33,479 nucleotides of DNA from Alphaproteobacteria bacterium (GTDB taxonomy: Bacteria; Pseudomonadota; Alphaproteobacteria; Sphingomonadales; Sphingomonadaceae): the NCBI GenBank assembly GCA_030431875.1, contig JAUIIG010000032.1, positions 1 to 33,479 on the forward strand, in the 5' to 3' direction. The notes beneath the pieces were generated by a model that saw only the letters and a program-made list of their open reading frames with translations, had not been told where the DNA came from and did not search any database. The first letter of the stretch is position 1; the number at the start of each line of letters is the position of its first letter. Both the position numbers and the translations under genes were made by a program. Positions 1 through 9,298 of this stretch are shown here, in pieces.

Positions 1-1392
1 GTTCCTGCCAATGCCCCGCTTCGATCGAGCACCAACGAACTGCGCACCAACTTCATCAATATCGAGAACCTGCGCTACGCGCTCGGGGCAGCCGAGGGAT
101 TCTCGCTGTTCATGCTCGACGCCTGCCGCACCGCCAATCCGCACGTGCACTTCGACACGGTGACCAATGCGGACGGTAACGTGGCAAACCTGGGCAAGGT
201 GGAATTGCCCGGCGGCGCCGTGATCTTCTCCACTGGCGAGGGACGACCTGCCTACGACGAGGCACCGCTGGATTCCCCACTCAGCCCCTTTGCCAATGCC
301 GTGGCCAACAACCTCGCCGTGCCGGGCCTGGCACTGTTCGATTTCTACGGCAGGCTGAGCGAGGACGTGATCGAGCGGACCCGCGACATGGATCCGGGCG
401 GCGCGCAGTATCCCGCCATCTACATCAGCGGCACGCCCAACTTCTACATCGTGGACGCGCAGGACCTTGCCGCACTGAGCGCAGAGGTCGCAGCAGAGCC
501 GCCGGCGCCCGCCGCCTCATCACCGCAGGCAAGCCTGCGTGGCGGGGAAGCCGAAGCTTCCCCTGCCCCTGCGCTCGACCTGCCTGACCTTAACGAAATT
601 GCCGTCACCGACGGACGGGTACTGGTGCGCCGGATCATTGGTGATCCCACAATCGAGGAAATCCTTGCTGCCGCCGAAGCGGGCGACGCGACGGCGCAAT
701 ATGTCCTCGGACTGGCCTTGCAGCATGGCGTGGGGATCGCGCCCGACCAGCAAGCGGCCTTCGCGTGGTTCGAACGCTCGGCAGCGCAAGGCAATGTCGC
801 GGGCATGACCTCGCTCGCCTACATGCTCATGCTGCCGGACCGTGCCGACCTGCCCCGCGCACGCGCCTTGCTTACCGAGGCATCGGAGGCCGGTTATGCC
901 AAGGCCAAGTCGCAGCTGGGCTTTGCCTTGCTGGGCGGCTCGCTCGGCGAAACAGACACGGCGCGCGCAGTCGAAATGTTCCGCGAGGCATCCGATGCCG
1001 GGCACGTCTATGCCACCTATGCCCTGGGCCGATATGGCGACGGCGAGCGCGGTAATGCCGAGCGCCGCCTGCGCGCCTTGGCCGAAGCGGGCAATGTCGA
1101 TGCCGACCGCTGGCTGTGCGAAATGCGGTACGAGACTCTCGACTATGACGGCATCGCCGATCACTGCGAACTGGCGGCGCGGCACGAATATGCTTCGGCA
1201 CAGGCGATCTGGGCGGGAATGCTTTGGCAAGGCGCTGGCGTGCGTCGCAATGACGAACGGGCGCTGCACTGGGCCGAGCGGGCCATTCCGCGGCTTGACC
1301 GGAACATTACCAGCGAGGCAGCACTCTACGACTATACGCAGTTGCTGATCGACTGCATTGGCGATCCCGATCAGGATCGCTGTACGGGGTAA
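1..1392 (+). CDS. Caspase-like (peptidase C14) protein with Sel1 repeats, 5' end missing
   Basis: The reading frame is open from the first base, so the true start lies upstream of the window. The visible N-terminal part is the end of a caspase-like p20 domain. It contains FMLDACR, the usual context of the catalytic cysteine (codon 124-126), followed by GAVIFSTGEG and a stretch that fits the p10 part. A Pro/Ala-rich linker (about positions 485-590) joins it to Sel1-like tetratricopeptide repeats, seen as AEAGDATAQYVLG, AAQGNVAGMTSLAY, SEAGYAKAKSQLG and SDAGHVYATYALG. Caspase-Sel1 fusions of this sort are widespread in proteobacteria but their substrates are mostly unknown. The catalytic histidine would be in the missing part. 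Two palindromes lie in the linker DNA (524-563). panB follows after 6 bases, so the two may be co-transcribed. Confidence 0.85.
   Translation, partial: VPANAPLRSSTNELRTNFINIENLRYALGAAEGFSLFMLDACRTANPHVHFDTVTNADGNVANLGKVELPGGAVIFSTGEGRPAYDEAPLDSPLSPFANAVANNLAVPGLALFDFYGRLSEDVIERTRDMDPGGAQYPAIYISGTPNFYIVDAQDLAALSAEVAAEPPAPAASSPQASLRGGEAEASPAPALDLPDLNEIAVTDGRVLVRRIIGDPTIEEILAAAEAGDATAQYVLGLALQHGVGIAPDQQAAFAWFERSAAQGNVAGMTSLAYMLMLPDRADLPRARALLTEASEAGYAKAKSQLGFALLGGSLGETDTARAVEMFREASDAGHVYATYALGRYGDGERGNAERRLRALAEAGNVDADRWLCEMRYETLDYDGIADHCELAARHEYASAQAIWAGMLWQGAGVRRNDERALHWAERAIPRLDRNITSEAALYDYTQLLIDCIGDPDQDRCTG
524..563. repeat. Pair of adjacent palindromes inside the linker of the caspase gene
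   Basis: Two perfect inverted repeats stand side by side. At 524-539 the arms are CGCAGGC and GCCTGCG with a 2-base AA loop. At 544-563 the arms are GGGGAAGC and GCTTCCCC with a 4-base CGAA loop. Four bases (TGGC) separate them. They fall in the low-complexity linker between the protease and Sel1 parts, and the reading frame stays open through both. This looks like a small palindromic element tolerated in a linker, but chance in a GC-rich gene cannot be excluded. Confidence 0.5.
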
Positions 1393-1398
1393 CCAATC

Positions 1399-2268
1399 AT
1401 GTCCACGACTTTCCAGCTCGACACCTCCACAAGTCGCGCCAATCCCACGCCAGCCCCGATGCGGCGACTCACCGTGCCGAAGATCCGCGCGCGCAAGGTG
1501 GATGGCGTGACGGAAGAACCCATCGTCATGCTCACTGCCTACACGGCGCGGCAGGCCCAGTTGCTCGATCCGCATTGCGACCTGCTGCTGGTAGGGGATT
1601 CGCTAGGACAGGTGATCTATGGCCTGCCCTCCACCATCCCCGTTACCATGGAGATGATGGCCAACCACGCGGCCGCCGTGGTGCGCGGGTCGTACCATTC
1701 GGTGGTGGTGGTAGACATGCCCTTTGGCGCCTACGAGGCCAGTCCGCAGGCCGCTTTCGAGGCTGCTGCCACCCTGCTCAAGGCCAGCGGCGCTGCCGCA
1801 GTGAAGCTGGAAGGCGGTGAGGCCATGGCCGAAACGGTCGAATTCCTCGTAAAGCGGGGTATCCCGGTGATGGGCCACGTCGGCCTGACCCCGCAGGCGG
1901 TCAACGTGCTGGGCGGCTATGCCGCGCGCGGCCGCAGCGATGCCGAGGCCGAGAAGATCGTCGGCGATGCCAAGGCGCTGGAAGCAGCCGGGGCCTTTGC
2001 CATCGTCGTGGAAGGCGTGGTGGAACCCATCGCCATTGCCGTTACTGAAGCGGTTGCCTGCCCTACCATCGGTATCGGCGCCTCGGCGAAGTGCGATGGC
2101 CAGGTGCTCGTCACCGATGACATGCTGGGCATGTTCGAGCGCGTCCCACGGTTTGTGAAGCGATATGAGGATATCGCCGCGACCATCTCTGCAACGGCTG
2201 GAAAATACGCTAGTGAAGTGCGCGAACGCAGCTTCCCCGGTCCCGACCAGCTCTACCAGCCAAAGTAA
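1399..2268 (+). CDS. panB: 3-methyl-2-oxobutanoate hydroxymethyltransferase
   Basis: PanB transfers a one-carbon unit from 5,10-methylenetetrahydrofolate to 2-oxoisovalerate to give ketopantoate, the first committed step of pantothenate and so coenzyme A synthesis, in the cytosol. The 289-residue product has the family hallmarks in order: IVMLTAY near residue 45, [13 protein letters not shown] (metal-binding Asp), [30 protein letters not shown], and [11 protein letters not shown] with the proposed catalytic Glu. It is slightly longer than typical (about 265-275) because of a 25-residue N-terminal extension. An ATG at 1426 or so would not remove any conserved part, so the start is not certain. 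It lies 6 bases after the caspase gene and 11 bases before the DUF475 gene. Its substrate 2-oxoisovalerate is also a substrate of the Bkd complex encoded at 27604-31231. Confidence 0.95.
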   Translation: MSTTFQLDTSTSRANPTPAPMRRLTVPKIRARKVDGVTEEPIVMLTAYTARQAQLLDPHCDLLLVGDSLGQVIYGLPSTIPVTMEMMANHAAAVVRGSYHSVVVVDMPFGAYEASPQAAFEAAATLLKASGAAAVKLEGGEAMAETVEFLVKRGIPVMGHVGLTPQAVNVLGGYAARGRSDAEAEKIVGDAKALEAAGAFAIVVEGVVEPIAIAVTEAVACPTIGIGASAKCDGQVLVTDDMLGMFERVPRFVKRYEDIAATISATAGKYASEVRERSFPGPDQLYQPK

Positions 2269-2279
2269 GCACCCACCCG

Positions 2280-3347
2280 ATGCAAACTCTTCGCCGATTC
2301 TACGGCTTTTCGTTCATTTTCACGCTGATCTGCCTGGGCCTTGGCGCCTGGTACGGATGGGAAAGCACTGGTACCATCGGCGGCACGGCTTCGATGCTGT
2401 GGATCATCGCCGTGCTTTCGGTGCTGGAGATCTCGCTCAGCTTCGACAATGCCGTGGTCAACGCCTCGGTACTGAAGGACATGGACAAGGTCTGGCAGCG
2501 GCGCTTCCTGACCTGGGGCATCGCCTTTGCCGTCTTCGGCATGCGCGTGGTCTTTCCCCTCGCCATCGTCGCTATCGCGGCAGGACTTGGCCCGATGGAG
2601 ACCATCGACCTTTCGTTGAACAATCCGCTGGAATACGAACGCATCGTGAGTTCGGCGCATGTGGGAATTGCCGGGTTCGGCGGTGCCTTCCTCGCCATGG
2701 TCGGGCTCAAGTTCTTTTTCGACCAGGACAAGGACATCCACTGGATCGCGAAAATCGAGGAATGGCTTTCGCGGTTCGCTGCCCTGCCTGCTGCCGAGAT
2801 CGCCATCCTGCTGCTGGTAATCTGGGGCATTTCCACCCTCCTTGAACCCGCCGAGGCGCTGACCTTCCTGATTGCGGGTATCCTGGGCCTCGTCACATTC
2901 ATCGCCGTGGAAGGGATCAACACGATCCTCGAACTCCACGAAGAGAAGAAGCGGCTGGCCGGTGCCGTGGTAAAGAGCGGCCTTGGGGGCTTCCTTTATC
3001 TCAACGTACTCGACGCCAGCTTCAGCTTCGATGGCGTGATCGGGGCCTTTGCGCTTTCGAACAACATGATCGTGATCGCGCTAGGCCTGTCGATCGGGGC
3101 CATGTTCGTGCGTTCGATGACGATCCACCTCGTCGAGAAGGGCACGCTGGCGCAATACCGCTTCCTGGAGAACGGCGCGTTCTGGGCGATCATCGCCTTG
3201 GGCGGGATCATGCTGGTATCGGCCAAGTTCCACATCCCGGAGACGATCACCGGGCTGATCGGGGCAGCGCTGATCGGCCTGTCGCTGTGGTGGTCAATCC
3301 GCCACAACAAGAAGCATCCCGAGGCAGCTAACCTGCCGCACGGCTGA
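2280..3347 (+). CDS. DUF475 family integral membrane protein
   Basis: A 355-residue polytopic membrane protein of the DUF475 family, distantly related to TerC-type proteins. At least eight hydrophobic segments are visible. The family-typical SLSFDNAVVNASVLKDM occurs near residue 58 and SFSFDGVIGAFALSNN near residue 247; the paired acidic FDNA/FDGV motifs sit in membrane helices and resemble the metal-linked acidic motifs of TerC. TerC relatives have been tied to metal ion export or to metal loading of secreted proteins, but the role of DUF475 itself is not established and I infer none. The start ATG is 11 bases after panB, in the same direction. Its last 20 bases overlap the end of the convergent transporter gene at 3328. 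Confidence 0.88.
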   Translation: MQTLRRFYGFSFIFTLICLGLGAWYGWESTGTIGGTASMLWIIAVLSVLEISLSFDNAVVNASVLKDMDKVWQRRFLTWGIAFAVFGMRVVFPLAIVAIAAGLGPMETIDLSLNNPLEYERIVSSAHVGIAGFGGAFLAMVGLKFFFDQDKDIHWIAKIEEWLSRFAALPAAEIAILLLVIWGISTLLEPAEALTFLIAGILGLVTFIAVEGINTILELHEEKKRLAGAVVKSGLGGFLYLNVLDASFSFDGVIGAFALSNNMIVIALGLSIGAMFVRSMTIHLVEKGTLAQYRFLENGAFWAIIALGGIMLVSAKFHIPETITGLIGAALIGLSLWWSIRHNKKHPEAANLPHG

Positions 3348-4293
3348 ACCGCGCCGCGAGTGGAGCCGAGATAACCATCTGCAAGAGGTGGTAGACCAGC
3401 ACCGGCAGCAGGACGAGGCCCGCCACTTCCGGCGCGAACAGCACGCTGGCCAGCGGCGCGCCCATGGCGATGCTCTTCTGCGCCCCGGCGAAGAGGAAGG
3501 AAATGCGGCTGGGAAGCGCGAGCCGCAGCAGGCCGCCAAGCCACCAAGCGCCGAAGAAACCGAAGGCGAGCATGAATCCGACCAGGCTCAGCAGTACGCC
3601 CCATTCAGGGAGCGAGATCAGGGTCCACAGCCCCTGCTCCACCGCGCCCGAGAAGGCGACGTAGACGGCGATGGAAATGACGATCCGGTCCATCCAGCCG
3701 AACAGCTTGCGCCGTTCGCTCACCAATGGCCCCAGCCAGCCCTGGAACAGCTGGCCTAAAACGAAAGGCAGCAGCAGGATCAGCGCGATCCGCTCCAGCC
3801 CGGCGAGGTCGATGCCCGGCATGTCGCTGCTGGCCAGCAGGCCGATCAGCGGCGCGGTGATGAAGACACCAAGGATGTTGAGCACCGCCGCCCCCACGAC
3901 CGACAGCGATACGTTGCCACCGGCGATAGAGCTGTAGGCAGTCGCCGATTGCACGGTCGATGGCAGCACGCCAAGGAAGATGAAGCCCAGCGCAACGCTG
4001 GCCGGCAGCTGCACCGCCGCCATTCCGCTGGCGGCAATCGAGGCGAAAGCCATGCCGCCGAACACGAACGCTATCAGCGGAAGCAGGTAACGCAGGTTGC
4101 GCACGCCGTGCAGCACCTGGTCGCGCGGCAGGCGCAGGCCATTGAGCAGGAACAGCAGGAAGACCCCGCCGTCGGACACCAGCCGAGCAATCGCCCGGCC
4201 CTCGCCCGTCACGGGCAGCAGGCTGGCGAGCAGGATCGCCAGCAGCAACATCCGCACCAGCGGATCGAACAAGGCCCCCATGCGCGCGATCAT
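3328..4293 (-). CDS. Bile acid:sodium symporter family (BASS/SBF-like) transporter
   Basis: A 321-residue protein with nine to ten hydrophobic segments. Features of the BASS superfamily are visible: FLLFLLNGLRLPRDQVLHGVRN in the third segment region, LGVLPSTVQSATAYSSIAGGNVSLS (the discontinuous helix crossover containing polar residues), and FAGAQKSIAMGAPLASVLF near the C-terminus, which matches the second crossover. It looks closest to the YfeH/SBF-like branch (PF13593). Substrate is unknown; relatives move organic anions with sodium. The start ATG (4291-4293) lies 25 bases downstream of the prsR stop codon on the same strand, so it may be the last gene of that transcription unit. Its 3' end overlaps DUF475 by 20 bases in convergent orientation. 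Confidence 0.88.
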   Translation of the reverse strand: MIARMGALFDPLVRMLLLAILLASLLPVTGEGRAIARLVSDGGVFLLFLLNGLRLPRDQVLHGVRNLRYLLPLIAFVFGGMAFASIAASGMAAVQLPASVALGFIFLGVLPSTVQSATAYSSIAGGNVSLSVVGAAVLNILGVFITAPLIGLLASSDMPGIDLAGLERIALILLLPFVLGQLFQGWLGPLVSERRKLFGWMDRIVISIAVYVAFSGAVEQGLWTLISLPEWGVLLSLVGFMLAFGFFGAWWLGGLLRLALPSRISFLFAGAQKSIAMGAPLASVLFAPEVAGLVLLPVLVYHLLQMVISAPLAARFSRAAG

Positions 4294-4318
4294 TGCGCGC
4301 GGCTCTGCCCGCAGCGGG

Positions 4319-5683
4319 TCAGGTCTGCAAGTCGTATTGCTTGAGCAGGTCGTAGAGCGTCGGGCGGCTGATCCCCAGCATCTTGGCCGTGCTGGAAATA
4401 TTGCCCTCTGTCCGTGCCAGCGCGTGACGGATCACCTTGCGGTCCGACTGCTCGCGCGCGCTCTTGAGGTTGAGCACGTCGGGCTCTTCCTCTTCACCAT
4501 CGCCAAGGTCGAGGTCTTCCGCGCCAACCAGCTTGCCTTCCGCCATGATCACCGCGCGCTTCACGCGGTTTTCCAGCTCGCGGACATTGCCCGGCCACGG
4601 CCAGCCATCGATGGCCGACAGGGCATCGGGCGCAAAGCCGGTCACGGCAGGGTTCATTTCCTCGGCAAAGCGCTTGAGGAAGACCTTAGCCAACAGCACG
4701 GCATCGCCCGGACGCTCTGCCAGCGAGGGGATCTTCACCACGACTTCGGCAAGCCGGTAGAACAGGTCTTCGCGGAAGCGCCCGTCGGCGATCATGCCTT
4801 CAAGGTCCTGGTGCGTGGCGCAGACGATGCGGGTGTCGACCGGGATCGAACTGCGCCCGCCGATGCGTTCGATCGTGCGTTCCTGCAGGAAGCGCAGCAG
4901 CTTGACCTGCAGGGGCAGCGGGATGTCGCCGACCTCGTCGAGGAACAGCGTGCCGCCATTGGCCATCTCGATCTTGCCCTCGGTGGTCTTTACCGCGCCA
5001 GTGAAGGCGCCCTTCTCGTGCCCGAACAGCTCGCTTTCGAGCAGGTTTTCCGGGATTGCAGCGCAATTGATCGCAACGAAATTGCCGTCCTTGCGACTGC
5101 TCGCCTCGTGCACGCCGCGGGCCAGCAGTTCCTTGCCGGTGCCACTCGCCCCCAGCAGCATGACCGAGACATTGGTGTTGGCCACGCGCTCGATCGTGCG
5201 GGCGACCTTCACCATTTCGGGGGCCGAGGTAATGAGGCCACCCAGTACCGTGTTGCCCTCGTCCGCCTTGCTGGCGAGACGGCGGTTCTCCTGCTCGATC
5301 ACGTGCAGGTTGAGCGCACGGCGCACGATCAGGCCCAGCTGGTCGATATCGACCGGCTTCTGGTAGAAATCGTAGGCACCGCGTTCGATGGCATTGAGCG
5401 CGGATTCGCGCGCACCGTGGCCGGACGCAACGATCACCTTGGTATCGGGCTTCAGCGCCATGATCGCATCGAGCACGGCAAAGCCTTCGGTCGTCCCGTC
5501 CGGGTCCGGCGGCAGGCCAAGGTCCAGCGTCACCACCGGCGGCTCTTCGGCGCGCAGGGCGGCAATCGCGGAATCGCGATCACCGGCGATTATCACCTCG
5601 AAATCCTCGTAAGCCCACTTGAGCTGGGCCTGCAGGCCTTCGTCGTCCTCGACGATCAGCAGCTTGGGTTTGTCGTTCGCCAT
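4319..5683 (-). CDS. prsR: PEP-CTERM/XrtA system response regulator PrsR (sigma-54 activator)
   Basis: NtrC-type regulator of 454 residues. Residues 1-120 are a receiver domain with phosphoacceptor Asp54 ([10 protein letters not shown]) and the K109-P switch. Residues 155-390 are the AAA+ domain with Walker A GASGTGKE (about 178-185), the sigma-54 contact loop GAFTGA (225-230) and Walker B TLFLDEVG (245-252). A Fis-type helix-turn-helix ends the protein (410-452; [15 protein letters not shown]). The intact GAFTGA implies action at sigma-54 promoters. It matches the PrsR family (TIGR02915), which controls PEP-CTERM exopolysaccharide-associated genes. It overlaps the prsK stop by one base (TAATG), so the kinase and regulator are translationally coupled. 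No exosortase gene is present in the window. Confidence 0.93.
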   Translation of the reverse strand: MANDKPKLLIVEDDEGLQAQLKWAYEDFEVIIAGDRDSAIAALRAEEPPVVTLDLGLPPDPDGTTEGFAVLDAIMALKPDTKVIVASGHGARESALNAIERGAYDFYQKPVDIDQLGLIVRRALNLHVIEQENRRLASKADEGNTVLGGLITSAPEMVKVARTIERVANTNVSVMLLGASGTGKELLARGVHEASSRKDGNFVAINCAAIPENLLESELFGHEKGAFTGAVKTTEGKIEMANGGTLFLDEVGDIPLPLQVKLLRFLQERTIERIGGRSSIPVDTRIVCATHQDLEGMIADGRFREDLFYRLAEVVVKIPSLAERPGDAVLLAKVFLKRFAEEMNPAVTGFAPDALSAIDGWPWPGNVRELENRVKRAVIMAEGKLVGAEDLDLGDGEEEEPDVLNLKSAREQSDRKVIRHALARTEGNISSTAKMLGISRPTLYDLLKQYDLQT

Positions 5684-7812
5684 TATGCAACCTCACTGGC
5701 CTGTGCCGCCTTGCGGTCTTTTTCCTGCATGGTGCGGAGCATGTCCGCCGCTTCGCTGAAGGGCAGCCGCACAATGAAACGCGTGCCGAGCCCTTCGCGG
5801 GATTCGACGTCCATCCGGCCACCCATGGCGCGCACCAGCTCGCGCGCTTCGAAAGCGCCAATGCCAAAGCCGCCGGGCTTGGACGAATGGAACGGCTTGA
5901 ACAGCCGCGTCCGAATGAATTCGGGGCTCATGCCCTCGCCGGAATCGATCACTTCGACAATCGCGCTGCCAGGGTCGGTTCGCAGGTCAACGAATACCGG
6001 CGCGTCGTCTTCGCTCGCCTCGATGGCGTTCTGCACCAGGTGCACCAGTGCCTGCTCCAGCCCCTCGACATCGGCGCGGACCTTGCAGGGCTCGCGCTGG
6101 AGGAACACAACCTCGTGCTTGCCGCGATACTGGCCGACCACACGGTCGAGCAAGGCGTCGAGCTGCACCGGTTCGCGTTCCCTGCCGCCGTGGCTGCCAT
6201 AGCGGCCAAGGCGGGCAAGCAGCGCCTGCAGCTTGTCGGTCGAATTGCGCAGGGTCAGGATCATGTCTGCGCGGAATTCGGGCTTGTCGGCGTGCTTCTC
6301 GGCATTCTTGGCAAGCAGCGACAGCTGGCTGGCGAGGTTCTTGATATCGTGCATGACGAAGGCAATGCGGCGGTTGAACTCGTCGAATCGCTGCGCCTCA
6401 CCCAGCGCGTCCTGGCTGTGCCGTTCGGCAAGATAGCTGGCCAGCTGCCTGCCGATCACGCGCAGCACGTCAAAGTCTTCCCAGTCCAGCCGTCGGGCAA
6501 CGGTTGGCCGCTTCAGCACGACCACGCCCAGCAGGCGCTCGTAGTGCAGCAGCGGGACCAGCGCCCAGCTGCTGTCCTCGGCCAGCAGCCATTCGGGGGT
6601 CGCCACAACCGGAACGCCCTCGGTATCGCCAGCGCGCACAAGGTCGAGATCGACGATGAACTGGCTGTCTTGAAGGAACTTGGCACCCAGCGCATCGATC
6701 GCTTCTGCGGGCACTTCCATCGTCGGCCATTGCCACCGTGCTTCCAGCGCCAGCCCGCCCTCCTCGCTCGGCGTAAGGAGCAGGCCGCCAGGGCTGTCGG
6801 TGATGTCGGCCACGGCTTGCACGGCGCGTTCAGGCAGCGGGGCTGCCTGCGGACCCGCGCGACCGATGGTGTCGGTGAAGCGCAGCCATTCGGCACGGTA
6901 ATCGTAACGGTGCTGGAACAGGTTTTTCGACAGTGTCACCCGCAGCCAGCCGCGCAGCTTCTTCGATGGCAGGATCGTCAGCGCGACGGCGCTGGCGAGC
7001 AGGACGAAGCCGGTCTGCAACATGCGGCCATAGTCGCTGCCGACATAGGCCAGCCCCTGCGCAATCACCACCATCACCACCAGGTAGGCGCCGATCAGCA
7101 GCAGCGAGAAGGACTGGAAGGTAAAGCTGCGCGAGGGACGGAAGCGCAGTTCCGCCTCGTTGCGCAGGGTACCCAGTGCCAGCAACAGCACGGCAAGGGC
7201 CAGGGCCAGGCTGCGCACGCCTTGCAAGAATTCCGGCACGGCATTGTCGAGATAGGCAATGGTGTAGAGGTTGAGGTCGTAGAGCCACAACACCCCCATG
7301 GCAGCAGCCGGCCAGCGCAGGCTTTGCCGCGCCTGCGCGGCGGCACCGGCATAGAGGTTGTGCAGCAGCACCAGGGCGCCAATGCAGAACAGCAGGCGGA
7401 AGGTGGTGGCAAAGCGCATCACCAGCAGTTCGGCTTCCTCCGGCCCGCCATAGCGGATGCGCGCCACGATCAGAGCGACCTGTAGCAGTTCGACAAAGCC
7501 AAGGGCGAAGACCACCGGGCGGATCGGCCCCAGCTTCTTGTCCCGGTCATCGTGCGAGAACAGGCGGTAGAGCATCCACAGCCAGGCCAGGTTGCTGGCG
7601 ATCATCAGCATCTTGGTGGCGAAGGCATCCTGCCCCATGCCAATCACCGAGAAGGCCCATAGCGCAGCACAGAACAGCGCCGCCGCGGCGGCACTGATCG
7701 CCGGGCCCTGCGCACGCTGGCTGGTTACAAGCCACAGCGCCAGCGCCACGGCAGCACAGGCCGAAACGAGGTAGCTCAGGTAGCCGGCAAGGTCCCAGGC
7801 CGAGGTAATCAC
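5683..7812 (-). CDS. prsK: PEP-CTERM/XrtA system histidine kinase PrsK
   Basis: Membrane histidine kinase of 709 residues in the PrsK family (TIGR02916). The first about 285 residues hold eight or more hydrophobic helices, followed by a GAF-like sensor domain (about 325-465), a dimerisation/phosphoacceptor helix with His488 (VMHDIKNL) and an HATPase domain with N-box VQNAIEAS (about 594), G1 box DSGEGM (about 623) and GGFGIGAFEARELV. I chose GTG at 7812, not the longer GTG at 7830. The 7812 codon overlaps the preceding gene's stop as GTGA and has GGAGGG six bases upstream, whereas the longer version would place that ribosome site inside the gene. The signal sensed is unknown. It is the middle gene of sugar transferase-prsK-prsR. 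Confidence 0.92.
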   Translation of the reverse strand: MITSAWDLAGYLSYLVSACAAVALALWLVTSQRAQGPAISAAAAALFCAALWAFSVIGMGQDAFATKMLMIASNLAWLWMLYRLFSHDDRDKKLGPIRPVVFALGFVELLQVALIVARIRYGGPEEAELLVMRFATTFRLLFCIGALVLLHNLYAGAAAQARQSLRWPAAAMGVLWLYDLNLYTIAYLDNAVPEFLQGVRSLALALAVLLLALGTLRNEAELRFRPSRSFTFQSFSLLLIGAYLVVMVVIAQGLAYVGSDYGRMLQTGFVLLASAVALTILPSKKLRGWLRVTLSKNLFQHRYDYRAEWLRFTDTIGRAGPQAAPLPERAVQAVADITDSPGGLLLTPSEEGGLALEARWQWPTMEVPAEAIDALGAKFLQDSQFIVDLDLVRAGDTEGVPVVATPEWLLAEDSSWALVPLLHYERLLGVVVLKRPTVARRLDWEDFDVLRVIGRQLASYLAERHSQDALGEAQRFDEFNRRIAFVMHDIKNLASQLSLLAKNAEKHADKPEFRADMILTLRNSTDKLQALLARLGRYGSHGGREREPVQLDALLDRVVGQYRGKHEVVFLQREPCKVRADVEGLEQALVHLVQNAIEASEDDAPVFVDLRTDPGSAIVEVIDSGEGMSPEFIRTRLFKPFHSSKPGGFGIGAFEARELVRAMGGRMDVESREGLGTRFIVRLPFSEAADMLRTMQEKDRKAAQASEVA

Positions 7813-9194
7813 CGCGCGCCCTCCGGCCACAGCACCACGCGCAAGGTCTGCAGCATGATCAGCAGGTCAAGGAAGGGGGTGTAATTCTTGGCGTAGTAGA
7901 GATCGTATTCCAGCTTGTGCCGGGCATCTTCGATGCTGGCACCATAGGGATAGTTGATCTGCGCCCAGCCGGTGATGCCGGGCTTCACCATGTGCCGTTC
8001 GGCATAATAGGGCAGCTGCTGTTCGAGATCGTCGACAAACTTGGGCACCTCGGGGCGCGGGCCGACGAAGCTCATGTGCCCCGTCAGCACGGTCCAAACC
8101 TGCGGCAGCTCGTCGATGCGCACCTTGCGGATGAAAGCACCGACGCGGGTGACGCGCGGATCGTTCTTCTCCGCCCACTTGGACCCGTCCTTCTCGGCGT
8201 CAGTTCGCATGGAGCGCAGCTTCACCAGTTCGAAGGTCTGGCCGTAGAGGCCGACCCGCTTCTGGCGGAAGAAGGCCGGTCCCTTGCTGTCGAGCTTCAC
8301 GATCAGGGCAAACAGCGCGATCACCGGGAAGGACACCAGCAGCAGCAGGCCGCTGGCAAAGATATCGAAAGCGCGCTTGGCAACCGACGAAATTGCGCGG
8401 CCCGACGAGAAGCCGTCGGAGAAGATCAGCCATGAGGGGTTGAGCGTGTCGAGGTCGACGCGGCCGGTCTCTCGCTCCATGAAACTGGAGAACTCGTTGA
8501 CGTGGACGCCCGCGGTCTTGACCCGCAGCAGGTCCTTCAGCGGTAGGGCATTGCGGCGTTCTTCCAGCGCCAGCACCACTTCGCTCGCCCCCAGGTCTGC
8601 AACATGGCGCGAAAGGTCAGCAATGGCCGAACGCGGGATGGCCTCGGCCACAACCGGGCTTGCCCCCGTCATGTCGATAAAGCCGACCACGGTGAAGCCG
8701 CTGTTCTCCTGCGCCGAAAGCTCCTTCAACCGCTGTGCGCGGTGTCCGGCGCCCAGCACCAGGATGCGGCGACGGAATGCCGACGTACCCAACAGCCCGC
8801 CGACGATAGCGCGATTGAGCACCAGCAGGACGATGGAAATGGCCATCGCGTATAACAAGGTGGAGCGCCAGTAGGTCTGCCCCGGCAGCAGGAAATCGAG
8901 CATGGCCAACGCCAGGATCGCGAGGCTGATCGCCACCAGCAGCCGCGCACAGGCGAACCGCATGGAACGCAAGGCATCAGGGCCGAAAACGCCTACGGCG
9001 ATCATGGCCGCAAGCGTGGTGACAGCAAACCCGGCAACCGGCAGTGCCCGCTCGCCCATCGGACCCGGATCCATGCCGATCTGCACCGCGCGCAGGTTCC
9101 ACGCGAGGTCCCCCGCCAGCAGTAACAGGGCGAGATCGATCAGGCCCAGCAGCAGGACGGCATGCGGGATATAATGTTTGAAGAGACGAACCAT
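7809..9194 (-). CDS. PEP-CTERM/XrtA system sugar transferase (TIGR03013 type)
   Basis: Polyprenol-phosphate hexose-1-phosphate transferase-like protein of 461 residues. It should start repeat-unit synthesis of an exopolysaccharide by loading a sugar phosphate onto undecaprenyl phosphate in the inner membrane. The N-terminal third holds four to five membrane helices. A Rossmann-like segment follows ([16 protein letters not shown], about 145-160), and the C-terminal about 190 residues are the bacterial sugar transferase domain (PF02397): [50 protein letters not shown] and [15 protein letters not shown]. The direct linkage to PrsK and PrsR supports the TIGR03013 subgroup. Its stop overlaps prsK by 4 bases. 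A TGT...ACA palindrome at 9259-9275 lies in its upstream region. Confidence 0.92.
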   Translation of the reverse strand: MVRLFKHYIPHAVLLLGLIDLALLLLAGDLAWNLRAVQIGMDPGPMGERALPVAGFAVTTLAAMIAVGVFGPDALRSMRFACARLLVAISLAILALAMLDFLLPGQTYWRSTLLYAMAISIVLLVLNRAIVGGLLGTSAFRRRILVLGAGHRAQRLKELSAQENSGFTVVGFIDMTGASPVVAEAIPRSAIADLSRHVADLGASEVVLALEERRNALPLKDLLRVKTAGVHVNEFSSFMERETGRVDLDTLNPSWLIFSDGFSSGRAISSVAKRAFDIFASGLLLLVSFPVIALFALIVKLDSKGPAFFRQKRVGLYGQTFELVKLRSMRTDAEKDGSKWAEKNDPRVTRVGAFIRKVRIDELPQVWTVLTGHMSFVGPRPEVPKFVDDLEQQLPYYAERHMVKPGITGWAQINYPYGASIEDARHKLEYDLYYAKNYTPFLDLLIMLQTLRVVLWPEGAR

Positions 9195-9258
9195 CGCTCC
9201 AACCGACCAGATCCGGAGGAATTTCCGGGTCCGGTTCGGTTAACGGCGAGGTATGAAA

Positions 9259-9275
9259 TGTCGGTAAACTTTACA
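9259..9275 (-). promoter_or_regulatory. PEP-CTERM-box-like palindrome upstream of the sugar transferase
   Basis: The minus-strand sequence reads TGTAAAGTTTACCGACA. It has a perfect GTAAA-N-TTTAC core (9264-9274) and outer TGT/ACA ends, and sits 65-81 bases upstream of the sugar transferase start. From memory it resembles the TGTAA...CGACA-type motif noted upstream of PEP-CTERM genes and linked to PrsR. That match is recalled, not computed. I see no clear -24/-12 sigma-54 promoter between it and the start codon. Confidence 0.4.
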
Positions 9276-9298
9276 CCTGAAAAGTCCGCATCCGAATA

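Noticed and set aside
3328-3347. Possible frameshift where the DUF475 and transporter genes overlap
   Set aside because: Both proteins have normal lengths and endings; convergent overlaps of about 20 bases are common.
4097-6202. A 701-residue plus-strand frame opposite prsR and prsK
   Set aside because: Shadow of the two minus-strand genes, whose motifs are clear.
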